DNA of 64,000 nt from Serinicoccus hydrothermalis (lineage in GTDB: Bacteria > Actinomycetota > Actinomycetes > Actinomycetales > Dermatophilaceae), in the NCBI RefSeq assembly GCF_001685415.1, contig NZ_CP014989.1:1922001-1986000 (forward strand), read 5' to 3'. A program made the translations under genes and the position numbers. Of the stretch, positions 33,151 to 41,413 are shown piece after piece (position 1 is the stretch's first letter; each line of letters starts with the position of its first letter). The notes beneath the pieces are model-generated. The model saw only the letters and a program-made list of their open reading frames with translations. It did not search any database and was not told the DNA's origin.

Positions 33151-33734
33151 GGCCGCCCGGAAGGTCGCGCCATGGGAGGAGGCACGTACATCGGTCCCGC
33201 CGTGGTGCCGCGCTGGTCGGTGCTGTGGCGCTCACCGCGCTCGGTGGCTGCTCCCTGCTCGGCGAGGATGACACCCGCGTCACCACCTCCGGTGGCTCCG
33301 TCGTCACGGCCCGCGCCGACCAGGCCGCGGCGCGCGAGCAGCAGCCCCGCGTGCGGGAGATCCTGCAGGACCTGTGGGACCAGTTCGACCTCGAGGACAA
33401 GCCACCGTTGGAGGACAAGCCGGGCGAGGGCGACCTTCGATCTTGCACGCTGGGCGGCACGGACCGAATCACCGCTTGGGCCGAGGGAACGCAACTCCGC
33501 GTTTCACAGGAGCCGAACCCAGAGCTGGAGGCCGAGCAGGCGGAGCTCGTACGTGCCTGGCTGGACGACAACGGCTGGGAGCGCATCGACAACCCCGCCC
33601 CTGAGGGCGATCCGGTGACCTATCACCGCAACGACGGGGGGTTCACGGTCACCGTGGCACCCCAGCTCGATGCCCGGGTGAACCTCGACGAGGAGTCGCC
33701 GTGCTTCGACGACCAGGGTCGTCAGGTGGGATGA
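33147..33734 (+). CDS. Lipoprotein, tandem copy 2 (candidate immunity protein)
   Basis: A 195-residue paralogue of the preceding lipoprotein, beginning in its stop codon (ATGA). Its N-terminus is different: a long basic stretch, then LVGAVALTALGGC (lipobox LGGC). From RADQAAAREQQPRV onward the two proteins are nearly identical, and so is the DNA, indicating recent tandem duplication. The differences concentrate in two short segments (CTLGGTDRITAW versus CSLDTTAQITSW, and around the last 30 residues). Such duplication and local divergence is typical of immunity families. The function is unproven. Confidence 0.85.
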   Translation: MRPPGRSRHGRRHVHRSRRGAALVGAVALTALGGCSLLGEDDTRVTTSGGSVVTARADQAAAREQQPRVREILQDLWDQFDLEDKPPLEDKPGEGDLRSCTLGGTDRITAWAEGTQLRVSQEPNPELEAEQAELVRAWLDDNGWERIDNPAPEGDPVTYHRNDGGFTVTVAPQLDARVNLDEESPCFDDQGRQVG

Positions 33735-33818
33735 GCCTGCCCCAAAAGTCACACTCCGCGTGGCGACCCTCCACGCATCGGTCACGCCCGGCTGCCGCCG
33801 CGCTCGGTGCGCGGGCGA

Positions 33819-34231
33819 TCAGCCGGCCACCGGTCCGGCGTCGACCCGGATACCCTGCACGAGCTCTTGGAACTCGGACGACACGATGCTGACCTGCTCC
33901 GCGAGGCTGGTGCAGCTGACGATAAGGACAGCACGACCTGACTGCACGCCGGGTTCTGCTCGCCGCCGGACGACCGACGGTCGAGCAGCTGCGCCTCGCC
34001 GGTCTGGTCTCGCAGGGCGGCCACGGCCTCGTCGGCGATCTCCTCCAACGTCGCGTCATCTGTTCGCCACCCGCCGCTGAAGACGATGGTCGGCTCGTAG
34101 CCCTCACCCGGGGTGCCTCTGCGCACCGCCAGGAACAGCGCGTTGTCGACCCCGAGGGACGCCGGTGGCACCGGCTGCCAGGAGTCACCGGGCAGTTCGA
34201 AGCGGATCGGGACGGGGAAGGGGGTCGTCAC
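33819..34231 (-). pseudogene. LpqN-like small protein, frameshifted
   Basis: From ATG 34231 the frame encodes PFPVPIRFELPGDSWQPV, GYEPTIVFSGGW and LEEIADEAVAALRDQ, matching the LpqN/DUF1795-type fold (inference). After about 96 codons, near 33940, a one-base shift is needed to follow the sensible sequence AVLIVSCTSLAEQVSIVSSE and FQELVQGIRVDAG, which ends at a TGA at 33819-33821. In the uninterrupted frame the sequence turns into low-quality Ser/Arg text to 33782. So the gene is broken or carries a sequencing indel. It lacks a signal peptide. It sits on the opposite strand inside the lipoprotein array, bracketed by copy 2 and a remnant of a third copy. Confidence 0.65.
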
Positions 34232-34255
34232 CGGCAGTCACCTCCTGTTCGATCT

Positions 34256-34320
34256 CCTCGACGCCCGCGTCGACCTCGACGTGGAGCACCGTGCTTCGAC
34301 GACCAAGGGAGCCAGGTGAG
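34256..34320 (+). pseudogene. Remnant tail of a third lipoprotein copy
   Basis: About 65 nt match the last codons of lipoprotein copy 1 (CTCGACGCCCGCGTCGACCT, then the stretch for SPCFDDQG with small changes). The frame is damaged and there is no start or signal peptide. It marks a former third repeat unit, so the array once extended to the DNA ligase gene and was interrupted by the opposite-strand LpqN-like gene. Confidence 0.75.
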
Positions 34321-34337
34321 CTGACCGCCCGCACTGC

Positions 34338-35867
34338 TCAGCGCAACGACTCGACCGTGTCGATCTCCTCGACGCCCTTGTCGTCGCGGTAGCGCAGCAC
34401 CCGGGCGAAACGCAGGGCAACGCCGCCGGCATACCGCCGGGAGGTCTGCACCGCGTCGTAGGCGACCTCCACGACCTGCTCGGGACGTACCTGCACGACG
34501 TGCCCCTCGCGCGAGGTCTCCAGGCCCAGGAACCGCTCGGTCTGCCAGGTCAGCAGCTCGTCGGTCATGCCCTTGAAGGTCTTGCCGACCATGACCAGCT
34601 CGCCGTCCGCGCCGCGCGCCGCGAGATGGATGTTGGACAGCCAGCCCTGGCGACGGCCGCTGCCCCACTCCACGCCGGTGACGACCAGATCGGCCGTGCG
34701 CCGTGGCTTCACCTTGACCCAGCCCGCGCCGCGACGCCCCGCGGCGTAGGGAGCCTGCGGGTCCTTGACGACCACGCCTTCGTGCCCCTGCCCGACCACC
34801 CGGTCGAAGAAGGCCTGCGCGGCACCCGGGTCGTCGGTCGTCAGCCGCTCGACGACGAGCTCCGGCGCGAGCTCGCCCAGCACGCGCCATCGCTCGTGCG
34901 CGGGCTCGTCGACGAGGTCGCGACCGTCGAGGTGCAGCACGTCGAAGAGGTATGTCGTCACCGGGGTCGTGCGCGCGAGCTCGACCGGGTCGGTGCGCGA
35001 GGCGGTGCGGGCGCCGGTGACCTGGAACGGCTCCGGGCGGCCCTCGGCGTCGAGCGCGATGACCTCGCCGTCGAGCACCGCCGTCCGGGCGGGCAGCGCC
35101 GCGACGGCGGCGACGACCTCGGGCAGCCGGTCGGTGATCTCCTCCAGGCTGCGGGTGAAGAGCCGGACGGGATCGGCGGGGTCGGCGTCACGGTCCAGGT
35201 GCGCCTGCAGTCGGATGCCGTCGAGCTTGAGGTCGAGGGCCACCTCGCGGGTGCCGTCCACCGCCGAGGCGACGTCGGGCTCGGAGCCGGCGAGCATCGG
35301 CCGCAGCGGTCGCCCGACCTCCAGCCGCACCTGCTCCAGCGCCGGCGCGCCATCGCCGAGCGCGGCCCGGGCCACCGGACCCGGGAAGCCGGCGAGCATG
35401 ACGGCCCGACGGACCAGCGCCTCCGGCACCTGCGCGGCCTGCGCGACCGCGGGCAGCAGCACCCCGTCGCCGGCGCCCTGCCGCAGCTCCCCGGTGAGCA
35501 GCCCCACCAACCAGTCCTGCTCCTGGGCGGTGGCCCGACCGAGCAGGTCGGACAGGGCCCGCGCCCGCGCGGCGGTCGACCCGGCACCCGAGAGCGCCTT
35601 GAGCTCGGACAGGGCGGCGTCCACCTCGAGCACGGACAGCGTGGCCTCGCCCGCCGGCCCGGGACGCTCGCGCAGGCTGCGCCAGCCGACCCCGACCGTG
35701 CGCTGCGGCAGCGTCCCGGCGAGGTAGTCGGCCACGACCTCGACCTCGCGGTCGTCGCCACCACGGGCGGCCAGCTCCAGCGCCTCGGCGAGCAGCCCGG
35801 TCTTCGCCGTCCGGGAGCGGGTGCCCGCCACCGCCGCGGACGTCTCGGTGACCTGGGCCAGCTGCAT
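34338..35867 (-). CDS. ATP-dependent DNA ligase (LigB-type)
   Basis: A 509-residue DNA ligase. An N-terminal helical DNA-binding domain covers about residues 1-200. The nucleotidyltransferase motif KLDGIR has the adenylated Lys near residue 213 (LDLKLDGIRLQ). Further motifs are LDGEVIAL, FDVLHLDG, HEGVVVKDP and VKVKPRR, and an OB-fold follows to the end. This layout matches the stand-alone actinobacterial LigB family rather than LigD, as polymerase and nuclease domains are absent. ATG 35867 is chosen; the longer upstream frame has no coding signal. Its role is nick sealing in repair; it is not the essential NAD-dependent ligase. Confidence 0.92.
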   Translation of the reverse strand: MQLAQVTETSAAVAGTRSRTAKTGLLAEALELAARGGDDREVEVVADYLAGTLPQRTVGVGWRSLRERPGPAGEATLSVLEVDAALSELKALSGAGSTAARARALSDLLGRATAQEQDWLVGLLTGELRQGAGDGVLLPAVAQAAQVPEALVRRAVMLAGFPGPVARAALGDGAPALEQVRLEVGRPLRPMLAGSEPDVASAVDGTREVALDLKLDGIRLQAHLDRDADPADPVRLFTRSLEEITDRLPEVVAAVAALPARTAVLDGEVIALDAEGRPEPFQVTGARTASRTDPVELARTTPVTTYLFDVLHLDGRDLVDEPAHERWRVLGELAPELVVERLTTDDPGAAQAFFDRVVGQGHEGVVVKDPQAPYAAGRRGAGWVKVKPRRTADLVVTGVEWGSGRRQGWLSNIHLAARGADGELVMVGKTFKGMTDELLTWQTERFLGLETSREGHVVQVRPEQVVEVAYDAVQTSRRYAGGVALRFARVLRYRDDKGVEEIDTVESLR

Positions 35868-36267
35868 ACCGGCAGTGTGGCGCACCCCGGTGACAGACGT
35901 CCGGTCGAGCGTCCTCGCCCCCGGACCAAACTTGACCAACTTCTTACCGTCGGCATACCCACCCTTTGCCGACCCGCGTCTAGCGTGGGACACGTCGATC
36001 GAGGCGGGGCCGTTGCTCACCCTTCGAGCCTGTCGCGGTCGGCCGGACACGTCCACGGCGATGTGGGCCGGATGCGGGCTTCACCCCCTGCGCGTCCGCC
36101 CCGTCCCGATTCGCCGGGGGTGGGAGAGGTGTCCGTCGAGGAGGGCGCGTCGGCTGTCACGGGACCGACGCGCCCTCCCTCACGTCCGGCCCCGGTCGGG
36201 ACCACGCGGGGGCTAACCCCCCGGTCGCTCGGGGGAGCACACCCTGCACCGCGGGTCGCGGGCTGAC
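35868..36267. other. Long divergent gap with strong orphan hairpin
   Basis: This 400-nt gap between the DNA ligase and the histidine kinase has no supported gene. It contains TTGACC (35932-35937) with a weak -10 about 17 nt on, TAGCGT (35981-35986), and a perfect 14-bp stem GGAGGGCGCGTCGG (36140-36153) pairing with 36165-36178 around an 11-nt loop, then smaller G/C hairpins to 36240. The kinase promoter lies after it (TACGTT, 36268-36273), so the stem is not part of the kinase mRNA. It may be the 3' end of a small RNA. Confidence 0.5.
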
Positions 36268-36280
36268 TACGTTGGGTCGT

Positions 36281-37717
36281 ATGAGCGGAGAGACGGCGCG
36301 CGCCGACGGCCCCCGCGACCTCGAGCCGGTCGCCATGGCCCGACTGGTGCGCGACCCCACCGGGCCGGTCGGTCCCCCCGTCGAGGACCCGCTCCCGCAG
36401 ACCTCGCCGCCGGCCTCGGTGCCCGTCCGGCTCCAGGACGGGCTCCTCGGCTGGCTCGCGGACGCCTGGTGGACCGTCTGCTACGTCGTCACCGGTCTCT
36501 TCACCGCCGTCGTCGCCCTCACCCTCGCCGGCGTCGCCGTCGGCGGGGTGACCGCGCTGCTCGGGCTGGGGGCAGGGGTGCTCATCCTCGTCCCGGCCAT
36601 CTGGGGCTCGTTCCTGCTGTCCCGGGTCGAGCGGCACCGCATCGCCGCCTTCCTCGGTGTCGACATCGGCGAGCGCCCGCCCTCGACCGCCCCCACCTGG
36701 CGACGCGTGCTGGGCCTGGACGAGGTCCGGCTCAGGGCGCTGGGGTGGGCCGGGCTCCACGGCCTGTGGGGGCTGATCTCCGGCGCGCTCGGCCTCGCGC
36801 TGCTCGTCAACGGGGTGCTGCTCGCGACCTCGCCCCTGTGGGCGTGGGTCGGGGACGGCGTCTCGGTCCTGGGCCTGTTCCGCGTCGGCTCGACGCTGGG
36901 GATGACGGTGGCCTGGCTCATCGGGGTCGCGGTGGTCCTCGGTATGCCGTGGATCGCGCGCGGCCTCGCCAGCGTCGACGTCGTCCTGGCCCGGTGGCTC
37001 ATCGGCGAGGACGCGCAGGCGCAGCTGCGCCGGATGAGTGAGCGGGTCGACACCCTGACGACCACCCGCGAGGACACCCTGGACTCCGTGGAGGCCGAGC
37101 GTCGACGGATCGAGCGGGACCTGCACGACGGACCCCAGCAGCGGCTGGTCTCGATCGCCATGAGCCTGGGCCTGGCCCGGGACGCGCTCGACCGGGATCC
37201 CGACGACCCCGAGGCCGCCCGCCGGGTGCGCCAGCTGCTCGACGAGGCGCACTCCTCGAGCAAGGAGGCGATCACCGAGATGCGCCAGGTCGCGCGCGGC
37301 ATCGTGCCCCCGATCCTCACCGACCGCGGTCTCGACGCCGCCGTGTCCGCGCTCGCGGCCCGGAGCCCGGTGCCGGTCACGGTGACCGACCGGCTGCCCC
37401 CGGGCCGGCTGGACCCGACGATCGAGGCGATCGCCTACTTCTCGGTCTCCGAGGCGCTGACCAACATCGCCAAGCACGCCCGGGCCGGCCGCGCGGGCGT
37501 CGAGCTCGGCACGGCCCGTGGCCTGACCGGTGACCTGCTCGCGGTCACGGTCACCGACGACGGGCAGGGCGGTGCGGTCATCGGTGGTGGCAGCGGGCTC
37601 ACCGGCCTGCGGCAGAGGGTCGGCGCGGTCGACGGCCAGCTGCACGTCCACTCACCCGTGGGCTCGGGCACCACGGTCGCGATCACCCTGCCCCTGCGCG
37701 AGAGGACCACCCGATGA
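36281..37717 (+). CDS. Sensor histidine kinase (NarL/DesK type)
   Basis: A 478-residue membrane sensor. A Pro-rich N-terminus leads to four or more helices (about residues 50-240) in a 'putative sensor' layout, then a HisKA_3 dimerisation helix with the phospho-His in RRRIERDLHDGPQQR (about residue 281), and an HATPase domain (SEALTNIAKHA, DDGQGGA, GSGLTGLRQRV). TACGTT ends 7 nt before the ATG, so it is probably leaderless. It ends in an ATGA overlap with the response regulator, its evident partner. The DUF4097 gene that follows suggests a cell-envelope stress circuit, as in Lia-type systems (inference). Confidence 0.93.
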   Translation: MSGETARADGPRDLEPVAMARLVRDPTGPVGPPVEDPLPQTSPPASVPVRLQDGLLGWLADAWWTVCYVVTGLFTAVVALTLAGVAVGGVTALLGLGAGVLILVPAIWGSFLLSRVERHRIAAFLGVDIGERPPSTAPTWRRVLGLDEVRLRALGWAGLHGLWGLISGALGLALLVNGVLLATSPLWAWVGDGVSVLGLFRVGSTLGMTVAWLIGVAVVLGMPWIARGLASVDVVLARWLIGEDAQAQLRRMSERVDTLTTTREDTLDSVEAERRRIERDLHDGPQQRLVSIAMSLGLARDALDRDPDDPEAARRVRQLLDEAHSSSKEAITEMRQVARGIVPPILTDRGLDAAVSALAARSPVPVTVTDRLPPGRLDPTIEAIAYFSVSEALTNIAKHARAGRAGVELGTARGLTGDLLAVTVTDDGQGGAVIGGGSGLTGLRQRVGAVDGQLHVHSPVGSGTTVAITLPLRERTTR

Positions 37718-38409
37718 GCGTGCATACGGGACGTGCCCCCGAGACCCCCCTGCGGGTCATCCTCGCCGAGGACTCGGTGCTGCTCCGGGACGGCATCGTC
37801 CGGCTCCTGGCCGCCACCGGCTTCGAGGTCGTCGACGCCTGCCCTGATGCCCAGACCTTCCTCGCCTCGGTGCGGGAGCACCGGCCCGACCTCGTCGTCG
37901 TCGACGTCCGTATGCCCCCCACCTTCACCGCCGAGGGCCTCATGGCCGCGCTGGAGGTGCGCTCCGAGCTGCCCGACGTGGCCGTGGTGGTGCTGAGCCA
38001 GTACGTCGAGGAGCGCTACGCCACCGAGCTGCTCGCCGGACGGCCGCGCGGCGTCGGCTACCTGCTCAAGGACCGCGTCGCCGACACGAGCGACTTCGTC
38101 GCGGCCCTGCATACCGTGGCCGCGGGCGGGACCGCCCTGGACCCCGAGGTCGTCTCCCAGCTCATGTCCCGCGCCCGCAACATCGACCCGCTGGAGCGCC
38201 TCACCGCGCGCGAGCGCGACGTCATGCGCCTCATGGCGCAGGGGCGCACCAACAGCGCGATCAGCCGCGAGCTGTTCATCGGCGAGGGCGCGGTGGAGAA
38301 GAACGTCTCCTCGATCTTCAGCAAGCTCGACCTGCCGCCCACGGACGACGACCACCGGCGCGTCCTCGCCGTCCTGCAGTGGCTCGAGCACGGGCAGGGC
38401 GCGGGATGA
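37714..38409 (+). CDS. LuxR-family (NarL-type) response regulator
   Basis: A 231-residue DNA-binding response regulator. The receiver domain has the acidic pocket ILAEDS, the phospho-acceptor Asp in LVVVDVRMPP (about residue 62) and the Lys in GYLLKDRV. A LuxR helix-turn-helix follows at about residues 160-225 (LTARERDVMRLMAQGRTNSA and KNVSSIFSKLDL). Translation is coupled at both ends (ATGA with the kinase, ATGA with the DUF4097 gene). Its targets probably include its own operon. Confidence 0.95.
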   Translation: MSVHTGRAPETPLRVILAEDSVLLRDGIVRLLAATGFEVVDACPDAQTFLASVREHRPDLVVVDVRMPPTFTAEGLMAALEVRSELPDVAVVVLSQYVEERYATELLAGRPRGVGYLLKDRVADTSDFVAALHTVAAGGTALDPEVVSQLMSRARNIDPLERLTARERDVMRLMAQGRTNSAISRELFIGEGAVEKNVSSIFSKLDLPPTDDDHRRVLAVLQWLEHGQGAG

Positions 38410-39200
38410 CCGGGACTACCACCAGGTCGCTGCCACCGGTCCGCGAGCAGGCCCGGGCGGTCCGGCGCCGTCACGGCGGCTACGCCGGGCTGCGCGTCGC
38501 GGGCGGCGTCGTCACCGCGGTGCTCGTCGCGGGCGCGGCGGTCGGCTCGGTCCCCGGGATGCTCCGGCAGTCCGCCACGCAGCTGCTGGACCTGCCCGAC
38601 GACCTCGACCGGGTGGTCGTGCAGGCGCCGATCGGCGACGTCGAGGTGCGCGAGCTGCGCGCCGGCGAGCGGGCGCAGGTCGAGGCACAGGTGTCCTGGG
38701 CGCTGGACCAGCCCGAGCTGGAGCTGCTCGACGGACCGGACGACGGCTCGGTGCTCGTCCAGGCACCCTGCGGCGACAACCTCGGCCAGTGCTCGGCGGA
38801 CTTCTCGCTGGCCGTGCCGCCCGGGACCGACGTCGAGGTGGCCGGCGGCTTCGGCGACGTCGACGTCAGCACGACCGGCGCCGTCGAGGCGAGCGCCACG
38901 GGTGGAGACCTCACCATCGGCGGCAGCCCCGAGCGGGTCGAGCTGGACTCCACGATGGGGGACGTCACCGTCGAGAGCCGGGGCGAGACCCCGCCCGAGC
39001 TGGTGCGGGTGGACAGCACGATGGGAGACGTCAGGGTCGTCCTGCCCCGGGGCTTCTCCTACGCCGTCACCACGGACGCCGACCTCGGCGACGCGGAGGT
39101 CACCGTCGACCGGGTCGCCGACTCCCCCTACGTCGTGGACGTCGGGACCACGATGGGCGACGTCGCGGTGACCTCCGCGGCACCCTCCGGCGATGGCTGA
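38406..39200 (+). CDS. DUF4097-type beta-helix membrane protein
   Basis: A 264-residue protein with an N-terminal basic segment, one hydrophobic helix (about residues 32-52) and an exterior repetitive beta domain. The repeats are short GDV/GDL turns: APIGDVEV, GFGDVDVS, GGDLTIG, STMGDVTV, STMGDVRV, DLGDAEV and TTMGDVAV. This is the DUF4097/LiaF-like repeat. Third gene of the kinase-regulator operon, it may sense or report envelope stress to the kinase (inference from arrangement). Its length is typical. Confidence 0.82.
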   Translation: MTGTTTRSLPPVREQARAVRRRHGGYAGLRVAGGVVTAVLVAGAAVGSVPGMLRQSATQLLDLPDDLDRVVVQAPIGDVEVRELRAGERAQVEAQVSWALDQPELELLDGPDDGSVLVQAPCGDNLGQCSADFSLAVPPGTDVEVAGGFGDVDVSTTGAVEASATGGDLTIGGSPERVELDSTMGDVTVESRGETPPELVRVDSTMGDVRVVLPRGFSYAVTTDADLGDAEVTVDRVADSPYVVDVGTTMGDVAVTSAAPSGDG

Positions 39201-39336
39201 CGCCCGCTCCGACGCGTGGCGCGCGCTGCGGGCATACCCCGGATGTGACGCCTGAGCCTGGTGTGACTTTGCGCAAAGGGTTACGCTGGGGCAGCCGCAC
39301 CCTGCCGTCCAGGGCTCATCGTCAACGGAGACTGCC

Positions 39337-41082
39337 ATGAACTCGCTCGTGCTCGCCCTCATCGGGGTCGTGATGATCCTCGCGGGCTACGCCCTCTACT
39401 CCCGCTTCCTCGCGACGAAGATCTACGCGCTGGACGACTCGCGGCCCACCCCCGCGCACCAGCTCGAGGACGGCGTCGACTACGTCCCGACCAACAAGTA
39501 CGTCCTCTGGGGGCACCACTTCACCTCGGTGGCGGGAGCCGCCCCGATCGTCGGTCCGGCCATCGCCGTCATCTGGGGCTGGCTGCCGGCCTTCCTCTGG
39601 GTGACCATCGGCACCGTCTTCTTCGCCGGCATGCACGACCTGGGGTCGCTGTGGGCCTCGGTGCGCAACAAGGGCCAGTCCATGGGGGCGCTGTCCGGCC
39701 GCTACATCGGCGGCCGCGGCCGCAACCTCTTCCTCGTCGTCATCTTCCTGCTCCTGCTCATGGTCAACGCCGCCTTCGCGGTCGTCATCGCCGGGCTGCT
39801 CGTCTCGACCCCGACCGCGGTCATCCCGACCTGGGGCGCGCTGCTCGTCGCGCTGGGCGTCGGTCAGGCGATCTACCGGCTGCGCTGGAGCCTGCCCCTC
39901 GTGTCGGTCGTCGGCGTCGTGGCGCTCTACGCGCTCATCTGGGTCGGCGACCAGGTGCCGCTCGCGCTCCCGGAGACCGTCGCGGGGATCCCGGACGACG
40001 GCGTCTGGATCGTCCTGCTCTTCGTGTATGCCGGTATCGCCTCGATGCTGCCGGTCTGGGTGCTGCTGCAGCCGCGCGACTACATCAACGGGCTGCAGCT
40101 GTTCATCGCGCTCGGCATCCTCTACGGCTCGGTCCTGCTGGCCCGTCCCGAGATCGTCGCCCCCGCGGTCAACGGCAACGTCCCCGAGGGCACGCCCTCG
40201 ATCGTCCCGCTGCTCTTCGTCACCATCGCCTGCGGCGCGATCTCGGGCTTCCACGGGATGGTGAGCTCGGGCACCAGCTCCAAGCAGCTGGACAAGGAGA
40301 GCGACGCCCGGTTCGTGGGCTACTTCGGCGCGGTCGGCGAGGGCCTGCTCGCCCTCGGCGCGATCATCGCCGCGACGGCCGGCTTCCAGACGCTCGCGGC
40401 CTGGGAGGAGGTCTACGCGGCCTTCGGTGACGGCAGCGTCGGGGCCTTCGTCGCCGGCGGCGGCGCCATCGTCGAGAGCGGGCTGGGCCTGCCGCAGTCG
40501 CTGTCCGCCACCATCCTGGCCACCACCGCGATCCTCTTCGCCGCCACCACGATGGACACCGGCGTCCGGCTGCAGCGCTTCGTCGTCCAGGAGATCGGCG
40601 AGATCGGCGGCGTCCGGCTCGGCAAGGGCGTGGCCACGGTCATCGCCGTCGGGGTGGCCCTCGCGCTGACCTTCGGGTCCGGCGCCGACGGCTCGGGCGG
40701 ACTGCTCATCTGGCCGCTCTTCGGCACCACCAACCAGCTGCTGGCGGCGCTCACGCTGTCGATCATCGCGATCATGCTGCTGCGTCGCGGGCGCACCGCC
40801 CTCCCGGCGCTCATCCCGCTCGTCTTCGTCGGCGTGATGACGCTCTACGCGCTCTTCATCCAGCTCGGCACCTTCTGGGACACGCGGAACTGGCTGCTGC
40901 TCGTGCTCGACCTCGTCATCCTCGTCGCCGCCCTGTGGGTCTTCGTCGAGGCGATCGGCGCGATGCGCAAGGCGAAGGACTACCAGGGCGACGACGACGC
41001 GGAGCTCGCGGAGATGTCCGCCGCCGAGGTCGCCGGGAAGCCCTCCGGTGGCGAGCGCGGGTCGGCCTCGAGCGAGGACTGA
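39337..41082 (+). CDS. cstA: CstA-family carbon starvation/pyruvate transporter
   Basis: A 581-residue inner-membrane transporter with about 14-16 helices. CstA signatures are LAGYALYSRFLATKIYALDD, PTNKYVLWGHHFTSVAGAAP, VGPAIAVIWGW, FAGMHDLGSLWASVR and FHGMVSSGTSSKQLDKE. CstA/BtsT proteins import peptides or pyruvate under carbon limitation. It is somewhat shorter than the enterobacterial proteins (about 700) but within the Gram-positive range. The 136-nt upstream gap contains TACGCT (39282-39287) as a -10 candidate and GTGTGAC (39261-39267). A small Cys-Cys-ended protein follows 42 nt downstream. Confidence 0.94.
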   Translation: MNSLVLALIGVVMILAGYALYSRFLATKIYALDDSRPTPAHQLEDGVDYVPTNKYVLWGHHFTSVAGAAPIVGPAIAVIWGWLPAFLWVTIGTVFFAGMHDLGSLWASVRNKGQSMGALSGRYIGGRGRNLFLVVIFLLLLMVNAAFAVVIAGLLVSTPTAVIPTWGALLVALGVGQAIYRLRWSLPLVSVVGVVALYALIWVGDQVPLALPETVAGIPDDGVWIVLLFVYAGIASMLPVWVLLQPRDYINGLQLFIALGILYGSVLLARPEIVAPAVNGNVPEGTPSIVPLLFVTIACGAISGFHGMVSSGTSSKQLDKESDARFVGYFGAVGEGLLALGAIIAATAGFQTLAAWEEVYAAFGDGSVGAFVAGGGAIVESGLGLPQSLSATILATTAILFAATTMDTGVRLQRFVVQEIGEIGGVRLGKGVATVIAVGVALALTFGSGADGSGGLLIWPLFGTTNQLLAALTLSIIAIMLLRRGRTALPALIPLVFVGVMTLYALFIQLGTFWDTRNWLLLVLDLVILVAALWVFVEAIGAMRKAKDYQGDDDAELAEMSAAEVAGKPSGGERGSASSED

Positions 41083-41124
41083 GGAAGGGGCATGCCGTGG
41101 TGCGCCACGGCATACCCTGGAGCC

Positions 41125-41400
41125 ATGACGGACACCTCGCCAGCGCGTCGGCGGCTGCGCTCCGCCGCCGGCGTGGTGCGCGACGTCCTCGCGGGCCCGT
41201 ACGCCCGCACCTTCGCCCGGGCGCGCCGGGACGAGGACGACCTCTTCATGGTCATCGTCATGGCCGAGGCACTCGGGGTGCCCAACCCGGCGAGCTACTA
41301 CACGGTCGAGCTGCTGCCCGTGGTCTACGACCAGGTGCACGACTGGCACCGGCGCATGGGGCTGGACCGCAGCCCGCTCGAGCACGTCTCGTGCTGCTGA
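41125..41400 (+). CDS. Small protein ending in Cys-Cys
   Basis: A 91-residue soluble protein: a basic N-terminus (ARRRLRSAAGVVRDVLAG), an acidic centre (RRDEDDLFMVIVMAEALGVP) and a last stretch HVSCC ending with two cysteines. It resembles the uncharacterised group NCBI has named cory-CC-star, recalled from memory and not searched. It is not the CstA-linked YbdD protein, which is shorter and differs in sequence although it also ends in cysteines. ATG 41125 has CTGGAG upstream. The stop is 13 nt before an ArsA-type ATPase, so a joint role, perhaps client or metal delivery, is possible. Confidence 0.75.
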   Translation: MTDTSPARRRLRSAAGVVRDVLAGPYARTFARARRDEDDLFMVIVMAEALGVPNPASYYTVELLPVVYDQVHDWHRRMGLDRSPLEHVSCC

Positions 41401-41413
41401 TGCCGGGCCCGGG

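Noticed and set aside
33649-34188. Alternative minus-strand ORF in the lipoprotein array
   Set aside because: Low-complexity Arg/Ser/Pro translation; the LpqN-like frames explain the same DNA better.
36140-36178. 14-bp hairpin as terminator of the DNA ligase or kinase gene
   Set aside because: It lies between the 5' ends of two divergent genes, so neither transcript ends there.
39261-39287. CRP/GlxR site before cstA
   Set aside because: TGTGAC is present but the second half-site of TGTGAnnnnnnTCACA is missing.
41125-41400. Small CC-ended protein as the CstA partner YbdD/YjiX
   Set aside because: It is longer and does not share the YbdD sequence pattern; it is closer to the ArsA gene than to cstA.
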